Position numbers and translations under genes: made by a program
From: Desulfosoma sp.
GTDB taxonomy: Bacteria > Desulfobacterota > Syntrophobacteria > Syntrophobacterales > DSM-9756
Assembly: GCA_037481875.1 (NCBI GenBank)
Contig: JBBFKY010000009.1
Location: forward strand, 87,364 to 151,363
Length of the DNA stretch: 64,000 nucleotides
Direction: 5' to 3'
The notes under the pieces: model-generated
Databases searched by the model: none
Told to the model about the DNA's origin: nothing
The model's input: only the letters and a program-made list of their open reading frames with translations
Shown here: positions 8,646 through 16,788 of the stretch, one piece after another
How positions within the stretch are numbered: position 1 is the stretch's first letter
How the letters are laid out: each line of letters begins with the position of its first letter

Positions 8646-8892
8646 GGATTTTCCCTCCGGCGCGGGTTTACACGGATACGTTCCACCCCCAGGACCTTTA
8701 CGGGCGGTTGCCACTTCCTTCGTTAGATCCCAAAGACCGCAGAGAATGTGAATGTGTTTTCACGGTAAAGGAAGCTTCAATGCCTGTCAAGCGGAAATGT
8801 TTCTTCCCTCACCCAGCCAATTCCTCAGCTATTGAATACTCATATGGATCGGCGGAAGGAAGATGAAAGGGTTTTAGCATGTGACTTTGATT

Positions 8893-9495
8893 TCACTTGT
8901 TCGGCTGTTCCAACGATTCCAGGGCCAGGACGGTTTCCGGGTCTTTAGAGACGTTTCTTTGGCGAAGGTAGGCGGCGAGAGCCTTTCGATCTTCGAGGGA
9001 TTTGTACTGCCATAGATCAAACTTGGCCGAAATCTTTTCCGGAATGATTTCAATGACGGCGCATGCCCGAACTCCGGGAAGATCTTCGGTGACTTCAGGG
9101 ACCGAATGTCCTTTTTCATGGGCGGCCACCAGGGCGTTTAAGGCTTCGGTTTTTTGGGTCACATCTTCCACCAGGCGCGCTCGGCCGCGAATCACGACGC
9201 TCTTGTAAAGCTGGTGAAGCCGGCATGGTCCTTGACAAGGGCGGAATCGGGAGTCCACATAGGCCAGAGGGATATCCACTTGAAAGCCCACGCGATCGTC
9301 GCGACGAATATTGTCGATTTTTTCTCCTTCCGGTGCCGAATGGACATAGATTCGCCCAGCTCGAAAAACGTAATTCACGGGGGTCACATAAGGATATCCG
9401 TCTCGATCGGTGGTTGCCAGACGACCGATGGTACAGGATTCGAGAAGGTCGCGAATAGCTTCGGAATCCATAACTTCACACTGTTTCCTTCGCAT
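8893..9495 (-). CDS. pyridoxamine 5'-phosphate oxidase-related (NimA-like) flavin-binding protein
   Basis: A 200-aa protein; the ATG at 9495 has AGAGG upstream, while the longer frame up to 9642 would overlap the divergent MoxR gene. The split-barrel signature is clear: CTIGRLATTDRDGYPYVTPVNYVF, YVHSAPEGEKIDNI and FQVD at residues ~25-100, as in NimA/PNPOx-like FMN proteins. A C-terminal helical tail (SLEDRKALAAYLRQRN) follows. It probably binds FMN or haem and may act in flavin-dependent reduction or detoxification; the substrate is unknown. It stands alone and diverges from the MoxR gene across about 130 bases. Confidence 0.8.
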   Translation of the reverse strand: MRRKQCEVMDSEAIRDLLESCTIGRLATTDRDGYPYVTPVNYVFRAGRIYVHSAPEGEKIDNIRRDDRVGFQVDIPLAYVDSRFRPCQGPCRLHQLYKSVVIRGRARLVEDVTQKTEALNALVAAHEKGHSVPEVTEDLPGVRACAVIEIIPEKISAKFDLWQYKSLEDRKALAAYLRQRNVSKDPETVLALESLEQPNK

Positions 9496-9625
9496 GAGGT
9501 TTCCTCTTGAATGGGTTCCATTTTCATTGCGAGAGCGCCTGACTCGTGGCATTTTCCTTGACGCACTCAGCCTACGGGGCCTCAAGTAGGCTTCATTGAA
9601 TCGTGAACAATCAAGGTGAAAGAAG

Positions 9626-10564
9626 ATGAACGACGGTAACATGACTTCTGTGGAAGCCTTGCGTCAAGCCTTTCTTAATCAAGGCTACGTTTGTTCGGTG
9701 GAAGTGGCGACGACCCTGTTTCTGGCGGATCGTTTGGAAAAGCCCCTTTTGGTGGAAGGCCCTGCGGGCGTCGGCAAGACCGAAATCGCCAAAACGGCAG
9801 CCCGTGTCTTCGGTCGTCCTCTCGTTCGTCTTCAGTGCTACGAGGGCTTGGACGAATCCAAGGCACTTTACGAATGGCAGTACGGAAAACAGCTCTTATA
9901 TTCGCAAATTCTCAAAGACCGCATGGACGCCGTGCTTCGGGAAGCCCGGGATCTGCACGAAGCGGTGGGGCGGCTGCATGGTGTGAAGGACCTTTTCTTT
10001 TCCGAGCATTTTCTCGAACCTCGCCCTCTGCTTCGAGCCATTCGCCAAGAGGGGGGCGCGGTGCTTCTCATTGACGAAGTGGATAAGGCCGATGAAGAAT
10101 TTGAAGCCTTTCTGCTGGAAGTGCTGTCGGATTTTCAGGTTTCGGTCCCGGAACTGGGAACGATTCACGCCCTTCTAAGTCCTTTTGTGGTCATAACCAG
10201 CAACAGCACCCGCGAACTCGGGGAAGCTCTTAAAAGGCGCTGCCTTTATCTCTATTTAGATTTTCCATCCCCCGAACTGGAACAGGAAATTCTCAGAGTC
10301 CATGTGCCTGATCTGCCGGTCAAGCTGAGCGCTCAGCTCGTTGCCTTCATGCAGCGTGTGCGCCGCTTGGAACTGCGAAAGGTGCCTTCGGTCAGTGAAA
10401 CCATCGATTGGGCTAAGGTGCTCCTGCTGCTCAATGTGGGGACACTCTCTCGAGAGTTTGTGACACAAACCCTGAACATCTTTCTCAAGCATGAAGAGGA
10501 TCTGCGCACTCTGAGACCGCTGGTTTCGGAACTTCTTGCGGCCGTGCGTAGCGAGGCGCCCTGA
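9626..10564 (+). CDS. MoxR/CoxD-type AAA+ ATPase
   Basis: A 312-aa AAA+ protein of the MoxR/AAA_5 group. Walker A is VEGPAGVGKTE (residues ~40), Walker B is VLLIDEVDKAD (~150), sensor 1 is VVITSNSTREL, and the arginine-finger/sensor 2 region is LKRRCLYLYLDFP. Members act as chaperone-like ATPases, working with a VWA-domain partner to insert metals or mature protein complexes. The closest known pair is CoxD/CoxE of Mo-CO dehydrogenase maturation. The stop codon overlaps the start of the VWA gene (TGATG at 10562-10566), so translation is coupled. No molybdenum hydroxylase gene is nearby, so the client is unknown. Confidence 0.85.
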   Translation: MNDGNMTSVEALRQAFLNQGYVCSVEVATTLFLADRLEKPLLVEGPAGVGKTEIAKTAARVFGRPLVRLQCYEGLDESKALYEWQYGKQLLYSQILKDRMDAVLREARDLHEAVGRLHGVKDLFFSEHFLEPRPLLRAIRQEGGAVLLIDEVDKADEEFEAFLLEVLSDFQVSVPELGTIHALLSPFVVITSNSTRELGEALKRRCLYLYLDFPSPELEQEILRVHVPDLPVKLSAQLVAFMQRVRRLELRKVPSVSETIDWAKVLLLLNVGTLSREFVTQTLNIFLKHEEDLRTLRPLVSELLAAVRSEAP

Positions 10565-11913
10565 TGGACCGCGTGATCGCCGATTTTGTGAGGGTTTTAA
10601 GACGAGCCGGCGTTTTGGTTTCCCCGGCCGAACACATGGACGCTTTGCAGGCCGCCGAGGCCGCCGGCCTTGCCGATCGATCGGTGCTCAAAGCGGCTCT
10701 CCGATCCTGTCTTGCCAAAACACCCGCTCATAGGCGGGTCTTTGACAGGTGTTTTGATGGATTTTTTACGGTTGGCCCTTGGCTGCGTAGGACAGCGTGG
10801 CACGAGCATGCCGAAGAAGGGGTTCCGGAAGGTTTGTCGCCTTTGGCGGCCATGCTTCTTTCTGGAGATCAGGCCGATCTGGCGGTGGCCGTAGCGGATG
10901 CCATGCGCCAAGTGTGTCTGGAGGGAGCGCGGTCCATGATTCAGAGAGGGCTCTATGTGCAGGATGTCTTGAGGCGTTTGAATGTGGATCGGCTGAACCA
11001 GGACGTGGATGTGTTGCGCAGTTCCGGAGGGTCCGCCGCCAAGAGCCAGTATTTGGAGGAGGCCAAGGAAGCTCTGGTGGACATGGTTCGATCCTATGTG
11101 GACAGCCGCTTGCGCCTTCAGGGGACGGAATCGCCTGCCGTCGCCTTAAACGGTGTTGATGGGGATAGGGTGCGGCTTTCCGGTTCGGAATGGCGGGATG
11201 TGGAAGACATGCATCGTCTGGTTTCAGCCTTGGTTCGAAAGATTCATGCGCGCCATGGACGAAGGAAAAAACAGGAAAGGCTCGGATACTTGGATTTCAA
11301 GAGAAGCCTTCGCCAAAGCCTGGGGACTCAAGGACTTATTTTTGTTCCTCGATGGAAAAAGGCTCGTCCCCATCGACCAGAAATCGTGGCCCTTTGTGAT
11401 GTGAGCCGGTCGGTGCGGCATGTGACACGCTTTTTTCTCTTTTTCCTTCACAACCTGAACCAGTTGGTTTTACGCCTTCGTTCTTTCGTGTTCTGTTCAA
11501 ACCTGGTGGAAGTTACAGATATTTTTCGTAAGGAACCCTTGGAACGGGCTCTGGCCCGTATCGAAACGGGTCAAGGTCTGCCTCTGATCATGGGCCTTAC
11601 CGATTACGGACGAACCTTTGAAGACTTTGCTTCGCAGGAGCTCAAAACCATCTCGCGCCGCACAGTGCTCGTGGTGCTTGGGGATGCCCGCAACAATCAT
11701 GATGATCCCGCCGAAGGCGTCTTTCGGCGCCTTAGGGATCATGTCCGTCGAATCGTATGGCTGAACCCAGAACCCGAACCCCTATGGGACACAGGGGATT
11801 CGGTCATGCGTGTGTACCGGCCCTATTGCCATGTTGTTTTGCCGTGTCATTCCATGAAGGATCTGGAACGTCTTGTCGATGTGATCGCTTCCCCTTCCTT
11901 TTCAAAGGCATAA
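10564..11913 (+). CDS. CoxE-like von Willebrand factor A domain protein
   Basis: A 449-aa protein of the CoxE/VWA_CoxE family. The C-terminal half (from residue ~275) carries the MIDAS metal-binding motif CDVSRSVR (DxSxS), and later a T in GLTDYGRTFEDF and the strand TVLVVLGDARNN, matching the conserved TDxG and GDxR positions of this family. The N-terminal half is helical. It is translationally coupled to the MoxR ATPase upstream, and the pair is expected to form a MoxR-VWA remodelling complex in the cytoplasm. Its client is not indicated by the neighbours. Confidence 0.85.
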   Translation: MDRVIADFVRVLRRAGVLVSPAEHMDALQAAEAAGLADRSVLKAALRSCLAKTPAHRRVFDRCFDGFFTVGPWLRRTAWHEHAEEGVPEGLSPLAAMLLSGDQADLAVAVADAMRQVCLEGARSMIQRGLYVQDVLRRLNVDRLNQDVDVLRSSGGSAAKSQYLEEAKEALVDMVRSYVDSRLRLQGTESPAVALNGVDGDRVRLSGSEWRDVEDMHRLVSALVRKIHARHGRRKKQERLGYLDFKRSLRQSLGTQGLIFVPRWKKARPHRPEIVALCDVSRSVRHVTRFFLFFLHNLNQLVLRLRSFVFCSNLVEVTDIFRKEPLERALARIETGQGLPLIMGLTDYGRTFEDFASQELKTISRRTVLVVLGDARNNHDDPAEGVFRRLRDHVRRIVWLNPEPEPLWDTGDSVMRVYRPYCHVVLPCHSMKDLERLVDVIASPSFSKA

Positions 11914-11935
11914 CCCTTCTCCGGCATTCCTTCGT

Positions 11936-12979
11936 TCAGAAAAAGCCGCGCATGTGTTCGGCGAGTTTTTCCGGACGGATGATCATGATCTCGTTTTGAA
12001 GCAGCTTCTGAAAGTAATAGTCGTCCGTGCGGTAATGGGGAGTCACGTTTTGACGGACTACGATGCGAAGCAGGCAGGTAAAGGATTCGTCATCCTGGAG
12101 CAAGGGCGCGCTGAAGCAGGAAAAATTGAAAGTGGAAAAGCCCAGGGTGTGGTAAGCGCTGAGCACGCGGCTGAGTCCTTGAGCCGCGGCGCAAATGTGA
12201 GTGTCCTTCCACTGGAGAAAGCTCGGGGTGTTGGAAAACACGGCCAGGATTTCGTTAACCCCCATAGGTGAATAGGCCGCCATCCAGTGGGTCTCGTCGA
12301 TCTGCGCGATATAACGTTTGTTTTCCTGACGTTCCGACGCCACCAGGTCGTCCCAGTAGCGAATCCCCGTCCGCTCCTTGTAATCCCTGGAAGTATTCAA
12401 GAGCAGTCGATGATGGGTTCCCGGCTGAGTGGTCCCGAGAATTTGCAGATGTGGGTGGGTTACACTGGCGCCGGCGGGGAACAAGTAATTGGCGTTGATG
12501 GTAAAGAAAGGAATGTTTGGTGTTTTCTCGGCGCAGATTCTGACGAAATCCACGGCAAGCGTCAAAGCGTCTGCAAGAAGACCTTCGGGAAAATCGTTCA
12601 AAGGCCGGTAATGTTGGTTCCCCACCATGACCACGGCATGGTAGGCGGATAGCGGAAACAGGTTGGGGAATAAGACGGCCTCACCTCGAACCAGCCTTCC
12701 TTCGGAAATGAAATCCTTTGGGTAAGATGGGGTCATGGAGCGCCATTTTTCGTCGCACAAAAAGCAAGTGGCCTTGGTGGCGGCGGCGCGTTCCTCAAGG
12801 TAGTCTTCATCCGTGGCTGGGAAAAGAATGGACGCCTTGCCTTCCAAAGCGGCGTTGTAGATGCTTTGGTGGCCTGTGAGGGGGTCTTGTCGAACCTCGA
12901 TGGTTTGCTCGTCCAGGTTTCCGTTGTGAAGAGGACTGTGAAAGCGAGCGTTTTCGGTCCAGGATACCCACTGAAGCAT
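11936..12979 (-). CDS. galactose-1-phosphate uridylyltransferase-like HIT-superfamily protein
   Basis: A 347-aa protein; the ATG at 12979 follows GAGGAG. It resembles GalT/HIT nucleotidyltransferases. A zinc-site-like CFLCDEKW stands near residue 75, the segment FPNLFPLSAYHAVVM matches the NpFP...H strand, and SVTHPHLQILG contains the H-x-H motif of the GalT active site (HPHxQ). A histidine-rich C-terminal part with NEILAVFSN follows. Such enzymes transfer a nucleotide to a sugar-phosphate or cleave dinucleotides. The GalT motif spacing is loose, so the exact substrate is open. It converges on the VWA gene (22 bases apart) with no evident terminator. Confidence 0.65.
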   Translation of the reverse strand: MLQWVSWTENARFHSPLHNGNLDEQTIEVRQDPLTGHQSIYNAALEGKASILFPATDEDYLEERAAATKATCFLCDEKWRSMTPSYPKDFISEGRLVRGEAVLFPNLFPLSAYHAVVMVGNQHYRPLNDFPEGLLADALTLAVDFVRICAEKTPNIPFFTINANYLFPAGASVTHPHLQILGTTQPGTHHRLLLNTSRDYKERTGIRYWDDLVASERQENKRYIAQIDETHWMAAYSPMGVNEILAVFSNTPSFLQWKDTHICAAAQGLSRVLSAYHTLGFSTFNFSCFSAPLLQDDESFTCLLRIVVRQNVTPHYRTDDYYFQKLLQNEIMIIRPEKLAEHMRGFF

Positions 12980-13059
12980 AGCTGTTTTCTCCTCTGTTGC
13001 CTGTGCCCATGAAGCCAGGAGATATTTCAGGAAAAGCCCGGCCTTTGTCAATGGTGATG

Positions 13060-13420
13060 GTGTCGGGGGGGCACATGGGTCCGCCCGTACCCATTGGTCC
13101 ATGGGCGGGGATTTGGTTGATGGACCCGGGTATTAACCTTATGGCGGAGAATTTTGGGGTGGACAGAGATGGATATGCCCGTACAGGTTTTTTGATGCCG
13201 GCGGAGGTTTTTGTGGGTTTCCCGTGGTAGGAAACACCGGGGATGACCTGCAGGTGTGCCTACGGCGTGGATTTGCAGGGGCGAACCTGTGTGTCCGCCC
13301 GAAAATCGGCCCCTTGCGCGGGTTCAGGGGCGGACACATGGGCCCGCCCGTACAGGGTTTCCGTGGGTCCGATGCTATTCTGGGTCGGCATGACGGCCAT
13401 TGGGTCCGCCCCTACATGGG
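13060..13420. repeat. intergenic palindrome cluster with composite unit copy A
   Basis: The gene-free stretch 12980-13528 contains palindrome-like GGGCGGACACATGGGYCCGCCC elements near 13064-13090, 13277-13300, 13326-13352 and 13395-13420. A composite unit runs from ~13181 to ~13360: a TACAGG-TTTTTTGATGCCGGCGG lead, GGATTTCCC-like and GGGGATGACCT blocks, then two palindromes joined by a CGCGGGTTCAGGGG linker. It matches copy B at ~16483-16665 in the same orientation and copy C at ~6225-6410 inverted. Long open frames across it are low-complexity shadows of the repeat. Confidence 0.85.
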
Positions 13421-13528
13421 TTATGATGACGGACGAAGGAATCAAAGCGCCGCTTTCCATTAAAGAAGTCCCTATTCTATGCCGACTAGTAAAGCAGGTG
13501 AAGCGTCGAAAAAAGGAGGGACGAAAAG

Positions 13529-14732
13529 GTGGCGTGGCAGATTGTTTTTGTGGATGACGAGCCCAACGTCTTGGAAGGACTTCGTCGCATGCTACGGCCC
13601 ATGCGCAGGGAATGGACCATGTATTTCTGTGCGGATGCTCGAGAAGCCCTGAACCTTCTGGATCGAGAACCGGTGGATGTGGTCGTTTGGACATGCGTAT
13701 GCCGGGGATCGACGGAGCCCAATTTCTTCTGCAAGTCAAAAAGCAGTATCCAGACATCATTCGCATTGCTCTGTCCGGGTATTCGGAACAAGATCTTATC
13801 TTACGAGCGGTTCGATCTGCACATCAGTACCTTGCCAAGCCATGTGATGCAGAGAAATTGAAAAGCACCATCGAACGAGTCAAGACCCTTCGGACACTTT
13901 TGAACAAAAAACCGCTTCGAGCCCTGGTGTCCAGCATTGACACTTTGCCCAGTCTGCCGTCTCTGTATCGACAGATTATGGAAGAGCTGGAATCCGAAGA
14001 TCCAAGCGTCAAAAAGGTAGGGGAGATTATCGCTCGAGACGTGGCATGACGGCCAAGATTCTGCAATTGGTCAATTCGGCTTTTTTTGGGCTGAGCCGGC
14101 ATGTGAGCAGCCCGGAGCAGGCGGTGGTGCTCTTGGGACTCAACACCATCAAAACTTTGGTCATATCCACCCAGATCTTCAGTGACTTTCAAGAAAAGGG
14201 TGCGCCCGCGGACCGTCTCGACCAACTCTGGACCCACAGTCTGAACACCGCTGTTTGTGCCAAGACGGTGGCGCAAAAAGCCGAAGCGGATTCCATAATT
14301 GTGGATGATGCGTTTATGGCCGGCATGCTTCACGATGTGGGCAAGCTCATTCTCTTTCAGGCTTGGCCCGACAAGGCCGATGCCGTGCTGAAGCGGAGCG
14401 AGGAAACGGGAGATCCGGTCTGGAAAAGTGAAGAGGCTGTCCTAGGGACCACTCATGGGGAATTGGGAGGCTATCTGTTAGGGGTGTGGGGGCTTCCGGA
14501 CAACATTGTCGAAGCCGTGGCTTTTCACCACTTTCCAGACCGCTGCCCGCATCGGGAATTCAGTGCCCTGACGGCGGTCCATGCCGCCGATCTGCTGGAT
14601 TACGCCATTCATGGAGGACCACCCTATCAGGGACCGAACCTGGTGGATTCGACTTACCTGCAGCAGTTGCAATGCCTTGGGCGCCTCAAGGAATGGAAAG
14701 ACGCCTGCAAGACTGTCCTTTGTGGACAATAG
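13529..14732 (+). pseudogene. response regulator-HDOD protein broken by two -1 frameshifts
   Basis: Three reading frames join into one REC-HDOD protein of about 400 aa. The GTG start at 13529 (GGAGGG upstream) begins the receiver domain (VFVDDEPNVLEGL). Near 13686-13690 the frame breaks just where the phosphoacceptor D and the MRMPG loop should appear: VDVVV must be followed by SDMRMPG in the next frame, so one base is missing after GTCGTTT. The HDOD domain starts with SSIDTLPSLP and breaks at 14044-14049, where IIARDVA ends in TGA and MTAKILQLVNSAFFG resumes one frame over; again one base is missing. The second break leaves an ATGA overlap that could allow coupled reinitiation. Two separate deletions suggest decay or sequencing errors. 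HDOD proteins act in signal output downstream of receivers. Confidence 0.8.
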
Positions 14733-14741
14733 AGACGCATC

Positions 14742-15884
14742 ATGGCCGAAAGAATCCTTTTCGTGGACGATGATCCGAATATTCTATCGTCCTTAAAAAG
14801 AAGCTTGAGAAAGCACTATGACATCGAGACGGCGGTAGGCCCGGAAGAGGGCCTGCAGGCGGTTCGAGACAACCGTTCTTTAGCCCTTGTCATCTCGGAT
14901 CTGCGCATGCCCGTCATGGACGGCATACAGTTTCTAACCAAGGTCCGCGAAATCAGCCCGGACACGGTGCGCATGATTTTGACCGGAAATGCGGATTTAC
15001 AGGCGGCCATGGATGCGGTGAACCAAGGCAACATTTTTCGGTTTCTCACCAAACCGTGCGCACCTGAAACCCTCCTTCTGGCCATTCAGGCAGGGCTGCA
15101 ACAGTATCGGCTGGTCAGAGCCGAAAAGGAGCTGTTGGAAAAAACCCTGCGCGGAGCCATTCAAGTCATGGCCGACGTGCTGAGTCTGGTGAATCCCGAA
15201 GCCTTTGGAAGGGCATCTCGAATCCGCCGTTACGCCGTGGAAGTAGGTCGACGGCTCAGGTTGCCCAAACTGTGGCAGCTGGAAACCGCCGCCATGTTAA
15301 GCCAGATTGGGTGTGTGATTCTTCCTGTAGAAGCCCTGCACAAGATCTACACCGGGGAAGCGCTGACGGCCGAAGAACAGCAGCTCTTTTCCATGCATCC
15401 TTCGGTGGGAGCCGGTCTCATTGCCAAGGTTCCCAGGCTCCAAGATGTCAGCGAAATCATCGCTTACCAGGAAAAACACTTTGACGGTTCCGGTATTCCC
15501 AAAGACGACCGTTTCGGTGAAGCCATTCCCTTGGGGGCTCGAATCCTCAAGGTGGTGTTGGACTTCGATGCTCTGGAATCGGCAGGGCTGCCTCGAGCCG
15601 CAGCCCTGCTGCAGATGAAAAAACGCTCGGGCTGGTACGATCCACTTGTGCTCAAAGCCCTGGAAGCCGCTTTGGGTGATGAAGCCAGGTTCCAGGTGCG
15701 GGAAATGACCGTCCAGGATTTGAACCTGGGCATGATCGTCGGCCAGGATGTGATGAGTTCCAAAGGGGTGCTGCTCATCAAGAAGGGTCAGGAGATTACG
15801 CCGGCCCTGTTGGAAAGGCTCAAAAATTTCGCCAAAACGGTGGGCGTGCAGGAGCCGGTTCGTGTGCTGCTGCCCATCCAGTGA
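14742..15884 (+). CDS. response regulator with degenerate HD-GYP domain
   Basis: A 380-aa protein. The N-terminal receiver is intact: FVDDDPN acidic pair, phosphoacceptor D in SDLRMPVMDG, T in MILTGNAD, K in FLTKPCAP. The second domain aligns with HD-GYP c-di-GMP phosphodiesterases, but the metal ligands are missing: the LHDIGK box reads LSQIGC, HHE reads YQE and GYP reads GIP, while MHPSVG and LDFDAL remain. It is thus unlikely to hydrolyse c-di-GMP and may act as a binding or scaffolding output. A C-terminal ~55-residue tail (LNLGMIVGQDVMSSKGVLLIKKGQEIT) matches the extension common in such regulators. It lies 9 bases after the HDOD gene and overlaps a GTG of the next regulator, suggesting one operon. 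Confidence 0.85.
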   Translation: MAERILFVDDDPNILSSLKRSLRKHYDIETAVGPEEGLQAVRDNRSLALVISDLRMPVMDGIQFLTKVREISPDTVRMILTGNADLQAAMDAVNQGNIFRFLTKPCAPETLLLAIQAGLQQYRLVRAEKELLEKTLRGAIQVMADVLSLVNPEAFGRASRIRRYAVEVGRRLRLPKLWQLETAAMLSQIGCVILPVEALHKIYTGEALTAEEQQLFSMHPSVGAGLIAKVPRLQDVSEIIAYQEKHFDGSGIPKDDRFGEAIPLGARILKVVLDFDALESAGLPRAAALLQMKKRSGWYDPLVLKALEAALGDEARFQVREMTVQDLNLGMIVGQDVMSSKGVLLIKKGQEITPALLERLKNFAKTVGVQEPVRVLLPIQ

Positions 15885-15898
15885 AGAGAGTGCCTCCC

Positions 15899-16462
15899 AT
15901 GAGAAAGACCGTGCTTTTCGTGGACGATGAGCCCAATTTCACCAGCGCTGTCAAGAGGGCGTTGCGCCATGAGCCGTACAGGATTCTCACGGCCAACTCC
16001 GCCGCGGAAGCTCTGCGCCTCTTGAGCGAAGTCCCGGTGGATGTGGTGGTTTCCGATGAAAGAATGCCCGGAATGAGGGGCTCGGAGTTTCTGGCTTTGG
16101 TTCGAGAACGACATCCTCATACCACACGGATCATGCTCACGGGATATGCCACGCTGGAGGCGGCCATACGGGCCATCAACGAGGGGGAAATCTACAGGTT
16201 TCTCACCAAGCCGTGTCAGACTCAGGACCTGAGCCAGATCATTCGCCAAGCTCTGGCGTACCGGGAAGCTTTGGAGCGCTCGGCTGAGCGAGAAGGACGG
16301 AGTGCAGCGTCCAGCGAAGCCGAAGCGCTTATGCATGAACTGGAACGCAACCACCCCGGTATCACAAGCCTCAAAATGGACGAAACCGGAGCCATCCTGT
16401 TGGATGATGTGGACCTGGGGCTCATGGAACCTGCGGGAACGATCCCACGCTCCCACACGTAA
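15899..16462 (+). CDS. response regulator receiver protein with short C-terminal tail
   Basis: A 187-aa protein from the ATG at 15899 (MRKTVLFVDDEPN); a GTG at 15881 overlapping the previous stop is an alternative start. It has a complete receiver domain: DDEP acidic pair, phosphoacceptor D in VVSDERMPGM, T in MLTGYATLEAA, K in FLTKPCQ. The remaining ~65 residues form an amphipathic helix and an acidic strand (MDETGAILLDDVDLG) with no DNA-binding or enzymatic domain. It is the last of three receiver genes on this strand. They end against a convergent hybrid kinase, so phosphotransfer from the Kai-linked kinase is plausible but unproven. Confidence 0.85.
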   Translation: MRKTVLFVDDEPNFTSAVKRALRHEPYRILTANSAAEALRLLSEVPVDVVVSDERMPGMRGSEFLALVRERHPHTTRIMLTGYATLEAAIRAINEGEIYRFLTKPCQTQDLSQIIRQALAYREALERSAEREGRSAASSEAEALMHELERNHPGITSLKMDETGAILLDDVDLGLMEPAGTIPRSHT

Positions 16463-16788
16463 CCGGCCGGAGCGGACACATGGGTCCGCTCTTACAGGGT
16501 TTTTGATGCCGGCGGCGGTTTTCGTGGATTTCCCCTGGCAAAAATCGGTGGGGATGACCTCTGGGTGTACGGGTGGTAATTTAGGGGCGGACCTGTGTAT
16601 CCGCCCGAAAAACGGTCCCATGGCGCGGGTTCAGGGGCGGAGACGTGCATCCGCCCTTACGTATGTTTTGATGGCTCATGGGCTGGGCTTTATGGGTAGG
16701 CGCGGGAAATGGCCCATGGCGGCGAATTTGGAGCGGACACATGGGTCCGCCCCCGCGAATATTTACAAGGCCGGTAGGGGTGAACCTG
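16463..16788. repeat. intergenic palindrome cluster with composite unit copy B
   Basis: This gene-free stretch lies between the convergent receiver gene and kinase gene. A perfect palindrome at 16470-16491 has arms GAGCGGAC/GTCCGCTC and loop ACATGG; its A-T pair replaces the G-C pair found in the other copies. Further copies lie near 16584-16606, 16634-16656 and 16730-16753. The block ~16483-16665 is the composite unit in the same orientation as at 13181-13360. It may also serve as the transcription end for both flanking operons, since no separate terminator is seen. Confidence 0.85.

Noticed and set aside
13260-13766. Minus-strand 168-codon frame as a gene
   Set aside because: It runs through palindromic repeats and antisense to the receiver gene, with no start signal or domain.
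14044-14060. UGA at 14047-14049 in the HDOD region as a second selenocysteine codon
   Set aside because: The sequence after UGA in the same frame is not HDOD-like; homology continues in another frame, so a one-base deletion explains it.
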